From JAZKIX01 sp040384645 (GTDB lineage Bacteria; Pseudomonadota; Gammaproteobacteria; Burkholderiales; Burkholderiaceae_D): a stretch of DNA of 34,261 bases. Under the pieces are notes generated by a model. The model ran no database searches. It was not told where the DNA came from and worked only from the letters and a program-made list of their open reading frames with translations. The number at the start of each line of letters is the position of its first letter. Within the stretch, counting starts at the first letter, position 1. The position numbers and the translations under genes are program-made. The stretch is taken from positions 1-34,261 of the forward strand of contig JAZKIX010000204.1 of assembly GCA_040384645.1 (NCBI GenBank). The letters are read 5' to 3'. This document shows, piece by piece, positions 1-7,146 of this stretch.

Positions 1-578
1 TCAATCAGGTTTCTGCAATGAAACGCATGGTTGACGACTTTCGCGATTACGCTAAAACGCCGCCGGCCATTCTCGATTCGCTCGATCTCAACGGCTTGAT
101 CGAGGAAATCCTCAATCTCTATCTGGCGGGTGATGGGCGCGATATCATTCATCCGATTCTTGCGCCGAATTTACCTAAGGTAATGGGCGATGCCACACAA
201 TTGCGCCAAGTCATACACAACCTTTTGCAAAACGCGCAGGATGCCTTGATCGATCAGGGCGCGGATGGCCGGGTGCCGCATATCGACGTGGTAACCGAGG
301 CCATCAATTATCATAGTGCCGATGGCGAAGTGCGCTGCGCGGTGCGCTTTTCGATCAAGGATAATGGGCTCGGTTTTGCCCCCGAAATTCTGGCGCGCGC
401 CTTCGAGCCCTACGTCACTTCCAAGCAGCGCGGCACCGGTTTGGGATTGGCGATGGTCAAGAAAATTATCGATGAGCATGGTGGTCGCATCGAAATTCAA
501 AATAGGTCAGATGCGCGAGGTGCCAAGGTGGTAATTTTGCTGTTAAAGTTAGCACCCGATGCAATTGCATTGGATTGA
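1..578 (+). CDS. ntrY: NtrY-like sensor histidine kinase, C-terminal part (5' end outside window)
   Basis: The reading frame is open from base 3, so the gene begins before the window; the ATG at 18 is internal. What remains is the end of the dimerisation region (KRMVDDFRDYAKTPP, typical of NtrY-type kinases, just after the phospho-accepting His, which is not in view) and the complete ATP-binding HATPase_c domain. The N box is LRQVIHNLLQNAQDAL, the G1 box DNGLGF, and the F/G2 region FEPYVTSKQRGTGLGLAMVKKI. It should phosphorylate the receiver protein encoded 75 bp downstream in the same direction. The family senses nitrogen or redox state from the membrane, but the N-terminal sensing part cannot be judged here. 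The kinase call is firm; the NtrY subfamily call is by motif resemblance and context. Confidence 0.85.
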   Translation, partial: NQVSAMKRMVDDFRDYAKTPPAILDSLDLNGLIEEILNLYLAGDGRDIIHPILAPNLPKVMGDATQLRQVIHNLLQNAQDALIDQGADGRVPHIDVVTEAINYHSADGEVRCAVRFSIKDNGLGFAPEILARAFEPYVTSKQRGTGLGLAMVKKIIDEHGGRIEIQNRSDARGAKVVILLLKLAPDAIALD

Positions 579-652
579 AAAAACGTTTTTTTTCGTTTGC
601 AAAAGAGATTTAAAATGCAAACCGACTTGGTGAATTAAGGAAGGCAGCCAAC

Positions 653-1375
653 ATGGCAAACATCCTGGTAGTTGATGATGAAATGGGCATCCGCGAGTTG
701 CTCTCTGAAATATTAAGTGACGAAGGTCACGCCGTCTTCACCGCCGAAAACGCGCAGCAGGCACGACAGGCGCGTGCCGCCGATGCGCCCGATCTGGTTT
801 TGCTCGATATCTGGATGCCCGACACCGATGGCGTCACGCTCTTGAAAGAATGGCAGCGCGACGGTTTGCTGACGATGCCCGTCATCATGATGTCGGGCCA
901 TGCCACGATCGACACCGCGGTCGAAGCGACCCGCATCGGTGCGATGAATTTTCTGGAAAAGCCAATTGCCTTGCAGAAATTGCTGAAGGCAGTGCAAGCC
1001 GGCCTGACCCGTGGGCAAGAAATTGCACGTGCGCCGGTGCTACAAGCGCGGGTGCAAATGCCTTCTGGCGACTTTGGTAATGCGGCGCAGGCCAATCCCG
1101 TCATGGTGGCTAATGCCGGTATGGTGCCAGCGCCGGGCATACGTCAAAGCATGCATCTCGATAGCGGCATCGGCTCGTTTAATCTCTCTTTCGACTTGCC
1201 ATTGCGTGAAGCGCGCGATGCCTTTGAACGGGTGTATTTTGAGCATCATCTGGTGCGCGAAGGCGGCAGCATGACGCGGGTCGCCGAGCGTACTGGCCTT
1301 GAGCGCACCCATCTTTATCGCAAGCTTAAACAACTCGGGGTCGAGCCGGGGAAAGTGGCAAAACGGGGCGGATGA
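653..1375 (+). CDS. NtrX-like response regulator lacking the AAA+ domain (receiver + Fis-type HTH)
   Basis: 240 residues. Residues 1-120 are a CheY-like receiver with the acidic pair D8/D9, the phospho-acceptor D52 in LLDIWMPD, the switch motif MMSGHAT and the conserved Lys in FLEKPI. A low-complexity linker (about 125-185) follows, then a Fis-type helix-turn-helix at the C-terminus (about 195-235: MTRVAERTGLERTHLYRKLKQLG). A full NtrX is about 450 residues with a central sigma-54-interacting AAA+ ATPase. That domain is absent with no sign of a frameshift, so this protein probably binds DNA without activating sigma-54 polymerase. The start is supported by AAGGAAGG about 8 nt upstream of the ATG. 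It follows the kinase directly and overlaps the next gene by 4 nt, so the three are probably one operon. Confidence 0.9.
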   Translation: MANILVVDDEMGIRELLSEILSDEGHAVFTAENAQQARQARAADAPDLVLLDIWMPDTDGVTLLKEWQRDGLLTMPVIMMSGHATIDTAVEATRIGAMNFLEKPIALQKLLKAVQAGLTRGQEIARAPVLQARVQMPSGDFGNAAQANPVMVANAGMVPAPGIRQSMHLDSGIGSFNLSFDLPLREARDAFERVYFEHHLVREGGSMTRVAERTGLERTHLYRKLKQLGVEPGKVAKRGG

Positions 1376-1728
1376 CGCTCACCACCCTAGTCACCGGCAG
1401 TCGTGGCGCAGCACGTGAAGCTGCTATCGTGGCGGTGCTGGCAACGCAAATTGATCTCAGCACTGCCCTGATTCTGGAAGGCTTGCCCGACGGGCAACCT
1501 GCACTGACGAGCAGCCCGACTCTTTTCATTGCACGCATAGTGCCAGGCTGCCCTTGCTGCATCGGCAACCTGACCTTGCGGGTCACCCTCAATCGTATTT
1601 TGCGTCACCCGCCGGCACGGCTGTATATTAGCCTGGCGCCGAATGCCCATCTGGGAAAATTACGTGATTTTTTAACGCAAGCACCGTATGACAAGTTGCT
1701 CGTGCTGTGCGCCGATATCGGCGTTTAG
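1372..1728 (+). CDS. Small CobW/G3E-like protein with degenerate P-loop
   Basis: 118 residues; the start codon overlaps the stop of the response regulator (ATGA), so the two are translationally coupled. The N-terminus LVTGSRGAAREAAI sits where G3E GTPases (CobW, YjiA, UreG relatives) have GFLGAGKTT, but the nucleotide-binding Lys is missing. GCPCC at residues 59-63 matches the GCxCC metal-binding signature of the CobW group and is followed by NLTLRVTLNRILR, similar to the helix after that motif. The protein stops where the base-recognition and C-terminal domains of a true CobW protein (more than 300 residues) would continue. I infer a metal-binding remnant or specialised derivative without GTPase activity. 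Function unknown. Confidence 0.6.
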   Translation: MTLTTLVTGSRGAAREAAIVAVLATQIDLSTALILEGLPDGQPALTSSPTLFIARIVPGCPCCIGNLTLRVTLNRILRHPPARLYISLAPNAHLGKLRDFLTQAPYDKLLVLCADIGV

Positions 1729-1868
1729 CATCCGTTTTCAAGACCGCCGAACCGCTTTGATTTGATCTTTGCCCAGTGCAGGGCTTGAAATCGGCGCCAT
1801 CAAACCCTATGTTTAGGTGGTAGCGGCCGCACTCTATTCAAGCAGTGCAACTTAGTGAAGGACAGACA

Positions 1869-2126
1869 ATGAATCTTATCTACAACAGCGATCAATACAG
1901 CGTGGTCGAATTCGGCGTCGATGGCAATCGTGAAGCCTTGCATTTTGGCGGTTATGAAATCGTCGACAAACCTGCAAAACGTGAGATTTTTATCGGCGGG
2001 ATATTGGCTAAGTCATTTCGCGATGACGTGCAGAAACTAATCGATTCTGAACCCAGCGTCGAGGAAGTGGATGATTTCCTGGGTTTGTACGAAGGTTTGA
2101 TGCGCCAGCCAGTGATTTTGCACTGA
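1869..2126 (+). CDS. DUF3567 family protein
   Basis: 85 residues from the ATG at 1869. I prefer this start to upstream possibilities because GAAGGA lies about 6 nt before it and the family begins MNLIYNS. The sequence matches DUF3567, a small soluble family of Burkholderiales: YSVVEFG near the N-terminus, FGGYEIVDK in the middle, then REIFIGG and a conserved acidic C-terminal part (VEEVDDFL) ending in PVILH. No function is established. It lies 140 bp downstream of the previous gene and is probably separately transcribed. It is the best taxonomic marker in the window. Confidence 0.85.
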   Translation: MNLIYNSDQYSVVEFGVDGNREALHFGGYEIVDKPAKREIFIGGILAKSFRDDVQKLIDSEPSVEEVDDFLGLYEGLMRQPVILH

Positions 2127-2167
2127 TGCGGGATAACGTAATATTCTACGAAAGGAACCAGTAGGCG

Positions 2168-2246
2168 TATAAAATGTGGGGGGGTATAGGCAGAAANNNN
2201 NNNNNNTTTAAAGGCGCTTAAATAATACAGGTGACAGTATTATTTA
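2168..2246 (-). repeat. Dispersed ATATAC-box intergenic element, copy A (interrupted by assembly gap)
   Basis: Read on the minus strand it starts with a perfect 10-bp inverted repeat, TAAATAATAC-N8-GTATTATTTA (arms 2237-2246 and 2219-2228). AGCGCC follows, then the N gap, then TTTCTGCCTATACCCCCCC. The two TATAC boxes are 53 bp apart, against 63 bp in all other copies. It lies between the convergent 3' ends of DUF3567 and the Sm-like gene. In sense with the latter, the long dyad might also form a transcript-end hairpin, although it is A/T rich. Confidence 0.75.
2197..2206. other. Assembly gap (10 N)
   Basis: Ten undetermined bases inside a repeated intergenic element. A repeat is a likely reason for a contig break. 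The spacing rule of the other copies predicts 20 missing bases here. Confidence 0.95.
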
Positions 2247-2266
2247 TATCAAAACCTGCCGCCAAT

Positions 2267-2557
2267 TTATTTGGCGCGCACCATGATGGCGTTTATCTTA
2301 TTTATATCAATAATCGCGTCAAACAATTCTTTCCCTGATATCTCGGTCAAATGCAGCAGTTCAGGAGTAGCGTTCCTGACGATGCCGCTGATTTCTTCAC
2401 CTGATTGCAAACGCACCGTAATCCGCTTGCCTTGGTACAGCGCTACTTGTTTTTGCATAGTATCGCCGGCCTTGATCGGCAGCACTTCGGCCTGAACGGT
2501 CGGTACGGACAACGCCAGAACCAGCATCAGCGTTAGGGAAATCCGAGAGTTTTTCAT
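2267..2557 (-). CDS. Small exported protein with Sm-like fold candidate
   Basis: 96 residues. The N-terminus MKNSRISLTLMLVLALSVPTVQA is a clear Sec signal peptide, so the mature protein of about 73 residues should be periplasmic. The C-terminal half, GKRITVRLQSGEEISGIVRNA through LLHLTEI to DINKINAIMVR, has the strand pattern of an Sm/LSm barrel (bent strand, G-E-x-x-G-x-V, then the second motif ending in a conserved Asp-Ile and hydrophobics). I recall similar unnamed proteins in Oxalobacteraceae, but no function. The gene is preceded by another minus-strand gene and followed by a dispersed element. The signal peptide is firm; the Sm-like call is inference from pattern. Confidence 0.7.
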   Translation of the reverse strand: MKNSRISLTLMLVLALSVPTVQAEVLPIKAGDTMQKQVALYQGKRITVRLQSGEEISGIVRNATPELLHLTEISGKELFDAIIDINKINAIMVRAK

Positions 2558-2617
2558 TGTCTAGCTCCAAAGAAAGGTTGTTCAAACAAACAAAAGCGTC
2601 GCTTGCAGATCGAGACA

Positions 2618-4336
2618 CTACGGCGCGACGCAAAATACCGCACCTTCACCTGACCATCCCGCCGCCAGCATGGAGCGATACATTTCGCGACTGGTGGTGT
2701 AGCGGTGGTTCGAATTATTGTGCGCAAAATCATTGTTGTAAGCCCGCATGACCGGGATCTGCGTCAACGGGCATGCGCCGTCCGGCGCACCGAATGCTGA
2801 AAACGCCAGTCCTTCGTAAATCCAGCCGGGATCGTTCTTGACCCATTCACATTCCGTGTTCGAATGCGTATAGAAATGTGAATTTGGCCCCATCCTGATG
2901 CCTGCTGCGTTCAGTGCCGGATTGCCATAGAACCGGCACACGGGCGTCCCGCTCAAATTGCCGGCGTTGATGGTATAGCCGGTCTTGCGCCAGCCGGCGC
3001 CAGCCGAACCGGCCGCGATACCGGCCATTTCAGCCGTGTCTGCAGTCAAGAAATAATGCTGCAAATCCGTATTGTAAAACTCGACTGCCGCACCAGCCGC
3101 GCTGCTGGGCGCTGTGTAGTCGGCCAGCAAGCTATCGGCCGCACCGCCGCTGACCTGGTTCATCCGCGCCAGCTTGACCCGCGCCGTTGCATCTCCCTTC
3201 AAATGGGCATCCAGAAAGGTCAGTGTCCAGGTATAAATATCGGGTAAATCCTCGATGCGGATCGTATGCGGCAAGCCATCAATCGCCACCACATAACGCG
3301 ACCCTGCCATGCGGCCCACGCCTTGCTCTGTCATGCCAAGCGGCGCGGTGGTATCGGCGGTGCCGGAGATCGCCATGAATGGCATGGTCACGCCCGCCGC
3401 GCCAGCCTGATTGTCGCCAAAGGCTGGCAACAGGCGCTGGCCAAAATACGGAACATAACCGACTGCCGCGATCACCCGCGGGTCTTTATGGATCGGGCGC
3501 GAATGCAGGCGTGGAATGACGCCGACCGTCAATTCCGCCCCCGCCAGCAACATCATGCTTTCGCCACCCAGGCTAGTACCGAAGCCGCCGATCCGCGCCG
3601 CATCCACATGGTCGCGAAAATCCGGATGTGCCAACACCATGTCCAGTGCCGCGCTGAGTGAATGGGGCCGGATCGCCTGCATTTCGACTAACTGATCGAA
3701 GCCGCCGCGTAAAAAGAGGTTCACCATATCGTCCAGACCATCCAGATGTACATCGGCAAAACGGGGGTCGCCATGGAAGGGCGCAATCACCACATAGCCA
3801 TGGCTGGCAAAACGGGTAATAGTTTCTAGATACGCACCCGACAGCGGGCTACCACCCAGCCCATGCGAATACAGCAACACTGGGTAACGCTGCGCCGCAT
3901 CGCCCCACAACGGCTTATCACCATTGCGCTGCATATGCGGCACCCGCCGCTCACCCTCAAGATCGACAGGATAGTCGGCGCGGGTATTGGCCTGCGAAGT
4001 CGGGTAACACACGATCATGGCGTAAGGCACGCTGTGCCCCGTCAGGTTGGGAAAGATGCGGCGATCTTCCGGTACCGCCAAGGTAAAAGTTAGTGTGCTT
4101 TGCGGTGTCGCCAACAAGCTGCTGACGTATTGTCCACTGATGCCTTCCCAATACGCCATCCGCGCTTCGTCGTCAGGCGCCGGGCCAAAATTTTGCTCGA
4201 CACTGGTACAAGCCACGGGCTGCGTGGTCAAAGCCACCGGCGGCACAATGGCCAGCGGGTCGGCGGATGCGTTACCGATGACGCTGCCGATGAACAGAGT
4301 CAGCAAGGTTCCACATAATTTGCATATCAGCTTCAT
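2618..4336 (-). CDS. Secreted alpha/beta hydrolase (PAF-acetylhydrolase/dienelactone-hydrolase-like) with C-terminal DUF5648
   Basis: 572 residues from the ATG at 4336; GGAG lies 9 nt upstream, and an in-frame TTG at 4351 is less likely. A signal peptide (MKLICKLCGTLLTLFIGSVIGNASA) precedes an alpha/beta-hydrolase domain of about 380 residues. It carries the oxyanion-hole motif LLYSHGLGGS, the nucleophile elbow GTSLGG, an acid region ISGTADTTAP and the likely catalytic His in DGLPH. The last 150 or so residues are a DUF5648-type module with aromatic/Cys repeats (FYNTDLQHYFLTAD, NSHFYTHSNTECEWV, HRYTTSREMYRSM), often appended to secreted enzymes and thought to bind surfaces or sugars. Probably an extracellular esterase or lipase; the substrate is unknown. 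Stands alone on the minus strand. Confidence 0.8.
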   Translation of the reverse strand: MKLICKLCGTLLTLFIGSVIGNASADPLAIVPPVALTTQPVACTSVEQNFGPAPDDEARMAYWEGISGQYVSSLLATPQSTLTFTLAVPEDRRIFPNLTGHSVPYAMIVCYPTSQANTRADYPVDLEGERRVPHMQRNGDKPLWGDAAQRYPVLLYSHGLGGSPLSGAYLETITRFASHGYVVIAPFHGDPRFADVHLDGLDDMVNLFLRGGFDQLVEMQAIRPHSLSAALDMVLAHPDFRDHVDAARIGGFGTSLGGESMMLLAGAELTVGVIPRLHSRPIHKDPRVIAAVGYVPYFGQRLLPAFGDNQAGAAGVTMPFMAISGTADTTAPLGMTEQGVGRMAGSRYVVAIDGLPHTIRIEDLPDIYTWTLTFLDAHLKGDATARVKLARMNQVSGGAADSLLADYTAPSSAAGAAVEFYNTDLQHYFLTADTAEMAGIAAGSAGAGWRKTGYTINAGNLSGTPVCRFYGNPALNAAGIRMGPNSHFYTHSNTECEWVKNDPGWIYEGLAFSAFGAPDGACPLTQIPVMRAYNNDFAHNNSNHRYTTSREMYRSMLAAGWSGEGAVFCVAP

Positions 4337-4475
4337 GTCGCGGTACTCCAATTAGGGGAAAGCCATTTTAGATCATGTTGCCTGACGGGATGCGCAATGT
4401 GTAGCACGCTATCGACGTAAGGCGCTCGTGGAATCGAACCAAATGGAATTGGTAGTAATGGAATAGGTAAATGTC

Positions 4476-5428
4476 TCACTGTCGATTTTCCAGCAAAAAA
4501 TCGACGAACGTGCGGACTCTAGATGTGAGATGCCTGCCATGTGGATACAGTAATGTGAACGGTCTGGTGCGTCCCCCAAAATCGGCGAGCAATTCAATGA
4601 GCGAACCTTCTTTCAGGTCCTCTTCGACAAAGTACCGGTAAGTCTGGAACAGGCCGCCACCATGGCGTGCCAGCGTTACACCGCCCAATAAATCTTCCGA
4701 GCAAGAATAGCCGCCGCGTGTGAGGACATCTACTTCTTTGCCGTTTTGCTTAAACAGCCAGGCAATATTCCTGCCGCTACTTGGCAAGACAAACTGAATA
4801 CAGTCGTGATTCTTGAGATCCTCCAGCACCACAGGTATTCCCGCGTGCGCAAGATAAACCGGTGCCGCAACCACGACCAATTGAGCGTCTTCCAGCTTGC
4901 GGGAAATCAGGTTTGAATCTGCCGGCGCTCTACCGCGAAGCCACGGAGTCCAAAGATTGACCCGATTCCCCTNNNNNNNNNNATGACCAAGTCATAGCAT
5001 TCATCTGCAAAGCTGATATTTCGATTGCTTAAATGAATTTCAAATTGCACTTCGGGATAGCGGAGCCGAAATGCAGGCAAAAGCGGCAAGATTCGATAGT
5101 GGCCATACGGCGTCGGCATGCTAATGCGTACCAACCCTGAAATAAGGGATTGCTGGCCGGTGACTTCCCGCTCCGCTTCTACCAATTGAGTCAGCGCCTG
5201 CCGACACTGTTCAAAGTAAGCCTGCCCGCCATCGGTCAAGCGAATGCTTCGCGTCGTGCGGACAAACAACCGAACACCCAGCCGCTCTTCCAATCGAGAC
5301 ACAGAGCGACTAACTGCGGCCGGTGTCACACCCGCTGAAGTAGCTGCGGCAGTAAAGCTGCGTAACTCGGCGGCAAGGCAAAAAAGCTCAATGCTGCCTA
5401 CCAGGACGTCGTCAAATTGTCGCTTCAT
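4476..5428 (-). CDS. LysR-family transcriptional regulator, interrupted by an assembly gap
   Basis: The N-terminal part carries the winged HTH (SFTAAATSAGVTPAAVSRSVSRLEERLG) and the beginning of the substrate-binding domain up to DECYDLV. The C-terminal part (from SNLISRKLEDAQLVVVAAP to the stop at 4476) lies in a different frame beyond the N gap at 4973-4982. The family expects about six residues between DLVI and DSNL. Here the gap plus 35 bases (4938-4972) are in excess, so the junction is probably misassembled or carries a small insertion. Start chosen at 5428 (MKRQFDD), with AGG 8 nt upstream; ATG 5434 is possible. Transcribed divergently from the SDR gene, which it probably controls. Confidence 0.8.
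4973..4982. other. Assembly gap (10 N) inside the LysR gene
   Basis: Ten undetermined bases. The 35 bases on its left side (4938-4972) do not fit the LysR protein in any continuous frame. Confidence 0.95.
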
Positions 5429-5444
5429 ATTCATTACCTGATGT

Positions 5445-5454
5445 ATCAATTGAT
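5445..5454. promoter_or_regulatory. ATCAATTGAT palindrome, candidate LysR-operon operator site 1
   Basis: Perfect 10-bp palindrome just upstream of the LysR start. The nine bases ATCAATTGA recur at 5588-5596, just upstream of the SDR gene, and at 6416-6424, just before the NTF2-like gene. Three copies in intergenic DNA within 1 kb suggest a shared regulator site, although the core lacks the classic T-N11-A layout. Confidence 0.35.
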
Positions 5455-5587
5455 TTACAAAAACTACTATTTATCTATGAATTCGACATAAGTATAGTTC
5501 TTCCCATCGGAACACAGACGGCAGCAGCTTCTGTCAAGGCTTGCGGTTCTGACGACACCCAAGGACGACGATATCAAGCCACTTTTG

Positions 5588-5596
5588 ATCAATTGA
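5588..5596. promoter_or_regulatory. ATCAATTGA, candidate operator site 2
   Basis: Second copy of the nonamer, 25 bp upstream of the SDR start codon. Confidence 0.3.
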
Positions 5597-5621
5597 ACAC
5601 CATAATTAAAGGAACGATGTA

Positions 5622-6356
5622 ATGGACAACAAGAAAACAGTAGTGATCACCGGCGCTTCGAGCGGCATTGGCTTGGGTCTTACAGCGGCCTATCTCAAGC
5701 GCGGCTTTAATGTTGTGGGCAACGCCCGAACCGAAGAGCGGCTTCGGAGCGCCGCCACAGCACTTGGCAATCCCGCCAATTTTCTCGCGGTGGCCGGTGA
5801 CATCGGTGATCCAGCAACCGCGAAACAACTATTCGCGCGTGCTGTTGAAAGGTTCGGCAAAGTCGACATTTTGGTCAACAACGCCGGCATTTTCAACGCC
5901 AAGCCATTGACTGCATACACCACGGAAGAACTCGACAGCCTCATCAATACGAATCTGAAAGGATTTTTTTACGCGTCTCAAGAGGCGGTGGCGCATATGA
6001 CGCCACGCAAAGAGGGACATATCGTCAGTATTACCGCAAGCATTGCGCTGCACCCCAATGCGAATGTTCCCGCGATGCTTCCGATCCTGATCAAAGGCGG
6101 AATCAACAGCGCGACAAAGGCGCTCGCACTTGAACTCGCGCCGCACAACATCAAGGTCAATGCGGTCGCGCCAGGAATCATCGATACGCCGCTCTATACC
6201 AGCGATATGCACGATTTTCTGAAAAGATTGCAGCCGGTTGGCCATATCGGAACGGTTAAAGATGTTGCCGACGCCGTGCTTTACCTGACCGATGCCAACT
6301 TCACTACCGGCGTTGTCCTGCCGGTGGATGGCGGAATGGCCACAGGAACCTGGTAG
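5622..6356 (+). CDS. SDR-family oxidoreductase lacking the catalytic Tyr
   Basis: 244 residues, the usual length of a classical short-chain dehydrogenase. The Rossmann motif TGASSGIG (residues 10-17), NNAG (86-89), the active-site Asn region INTNLKG and the C-terminal PVDGGMATG are all present. The YxxxK signature is not: Lys158 is in place, but the Tyr position holds Pro154 (PILIKGG). The following helix NSATKALALELAP aligns normally, so this is substitution, not misalignment. Some SDR subfamilies share this loss. Reductase activity by the usual proton relay is therefore doubtful. Start supported by AAAGGAACG about 7 nt upstream. Divergent from LysR and followed by NTF2-like and tautomerase genes. 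Confidence 0.85.
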   Translation: MDNKKTVVITGASSGIGLGLTAAYLKRGFNVVGNARTEERLRSAATALGNPANFLAVAGDIGDPATAKQLFARAVERFGKVDILVNNAGIFNAKPLTAYTTEELDSLINTNLKGFFYASQEAVAHMTPRKEGHIVSITASIALHPNANVPAMLPILIKGGINSATKALALELAPHNIKVNAVAPGIIDTPLYTSDMHDFLKRLQPVGHIGTVKDVADAVLYLTDANFTTGVVLPVDGGMATGTW

Positions 6357-6415
6357 CCGGGAACATAAAAGTAGGCACAGACGAAGTGCCACTAAAGCAG
6401 TTTTGAAGCGAAAAC

Positions 6416-6424
6416 ATCAATTGA
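6416..6424. promoter_or_regulatory. ATCAATTGA, candidate operator site 3
   Basis: Third copy of the nonamer; it immediately precedes the ribosome-binding AAAGG of the NTF2-like gene. Confidence 0.25.
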
Positions 6425-6436
6425 AAGGCTGGAAAA

Positions 6437-6802
6437 ATGCACGTGCATCCTGAAATTAGCGCCGTTCTCAAAAACTATTTTGATGGTATCTTCAACGGCG
6501 ATACCGCTTTGTTAAGGACAACATTTCATCCTCACGCGGCCTTGTATGGCGAAATCAAGGGCGCTCAGTATTACAAAACACTTGATCATTATCTAGACGC
6601 CGTAGACCAGCGAAAATCGCCGCGGGAATTGAATGAAACCTATTTGATGGAAACGGTGAGTATCGACGTACTCGGCGACGTCGCTTCCGCCAAAGTACAT
6701 TGCGTCATGCTTGGATTTAACTATGTCGATTTTCTTTCGCTCATTCGCATTGAAGGAAAATGGGTCATTGTAAATAAGCTGTTCACGCATGTTCCCACCT
6801 GA
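6437..6802 (+). CDS. NTF2-like / putative lumazine-binding family protein
   Basis: 121 residues with the pattern of SnoaL/NTF2-like cone-fold proteins: an N-terminal helix HPEISAVLKNYFDGIFNGDTALLRTTFHPHAALYG, a middle helix YLDAVDQR, and C-terminal strands VASAKVHCVML, FLSLIRIEGKWVIVNKLF. The His in FHPHA and the C-terminal GKWVIVNKLF are typical of the putative lumazine-binding subgroup often found beside oxidoreductases. It lies 80 bp after the SDR gene in the same direction and probably belongs to its operon. Role unknown; it may bind or isomerise a small hydrophobic substrate. Confidence 0.8.
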   Translation: MHVHPEISAVLKNYFDGIFNGDTALLRTTFHPHAALYGEIKGAQYYKTLDHYLDAVDQRKSPRELNETYLMETVSIDVLGDVASAKVHCVMLGFNYVDFLSLIRIEGKWVIVNKLFTHVPT

Positions 6803-6849
6803 ATTTTTTTTAATCCCTTTACTCTCACTTACCTGCTTAAAGAATTCCT

Positions 6850-7062
6850 ATGCCATACGTCAATATTAAAATCACCCGCGAAGGCGTTACTGCTGAGCAA
6901 AAGGCTGCGCTTATCCAGGGTGCCACCGATCTTTTGGTGCGTGTTCTTAACAAAAATCCTGCTACCACGTTTGTCGTCATTGACGAAGTGGAGACCGATA
7001 ATTGGGGTATTGCCGGGGAAACCGTTACTGCCTTGCGCTTGCAGCAATCTGCACAGAAGTAG
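6850..7062 (+). CDS. 4-oxalocrotonate tautomerase family protein
   Basis: 70 residues beginning MPYVNIKITREGVT. After Met removal the N-terminal Pro is the general base of the tautomerase superfamily. The length, Arg11, the TAEQKAALIQGATDLLVRVL helix and the NWGIAGE motif near the C-terminus fit small hexameric 4-OT-type enzymes that interconvert keto and enol forms. It lies 47 bp after the NTF2-like gene and is probably cotranscribed with it. The substrate is unknown; context with an SDR suggests breakdown of an oxo-compound or a quinone-like aldehyde. Confidence 0.85.
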   Translation: MPYVNIKITREGVTAEQKAALIQGATDLLVRVLNKNPATTFVVIDEVETDNWGIAGETVTALRLQQSAQK

Positions 7063-7069
7063 CGCTGAT

Positions 7070-7146
7070 ATGACACTAATCTTGATCGCGGATTCCATGT
7101 GCTCTTGGTGCTACGGCTTCGGGAAAGAGCTTTCACTACTGATGGT
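7070..7146 (+). pseudogene. DsbA-family thioredoxin-like protein, 5' stub truncated by IS insertion
   Basis: Starts 7 bp after the tautomerase gene. The residues MTLILIADSMCSWCYGFGKEL, with a CSWC redox motif at residues 11-14, match the beginning of FrnE/DsbA-like oxidoreductases. The similarity stops at about residue 22, exactly where the IS3-type end sequence begins, and the frame terminates shortly after (7159). The other 180 or so residues expected are not found downstream. I read this as a gene destroyed by an insertion followed by deletion. Confidence 0.65.

Noticed and set aside
4421..4460. tRNA-like T-arm (GGTTCGATTCCAC on the minus strand)
   Set aside because: No matching acceptor, D-arm or anticodon arm upstream; not a tRNA, and no second copy to suggest an attachment site.
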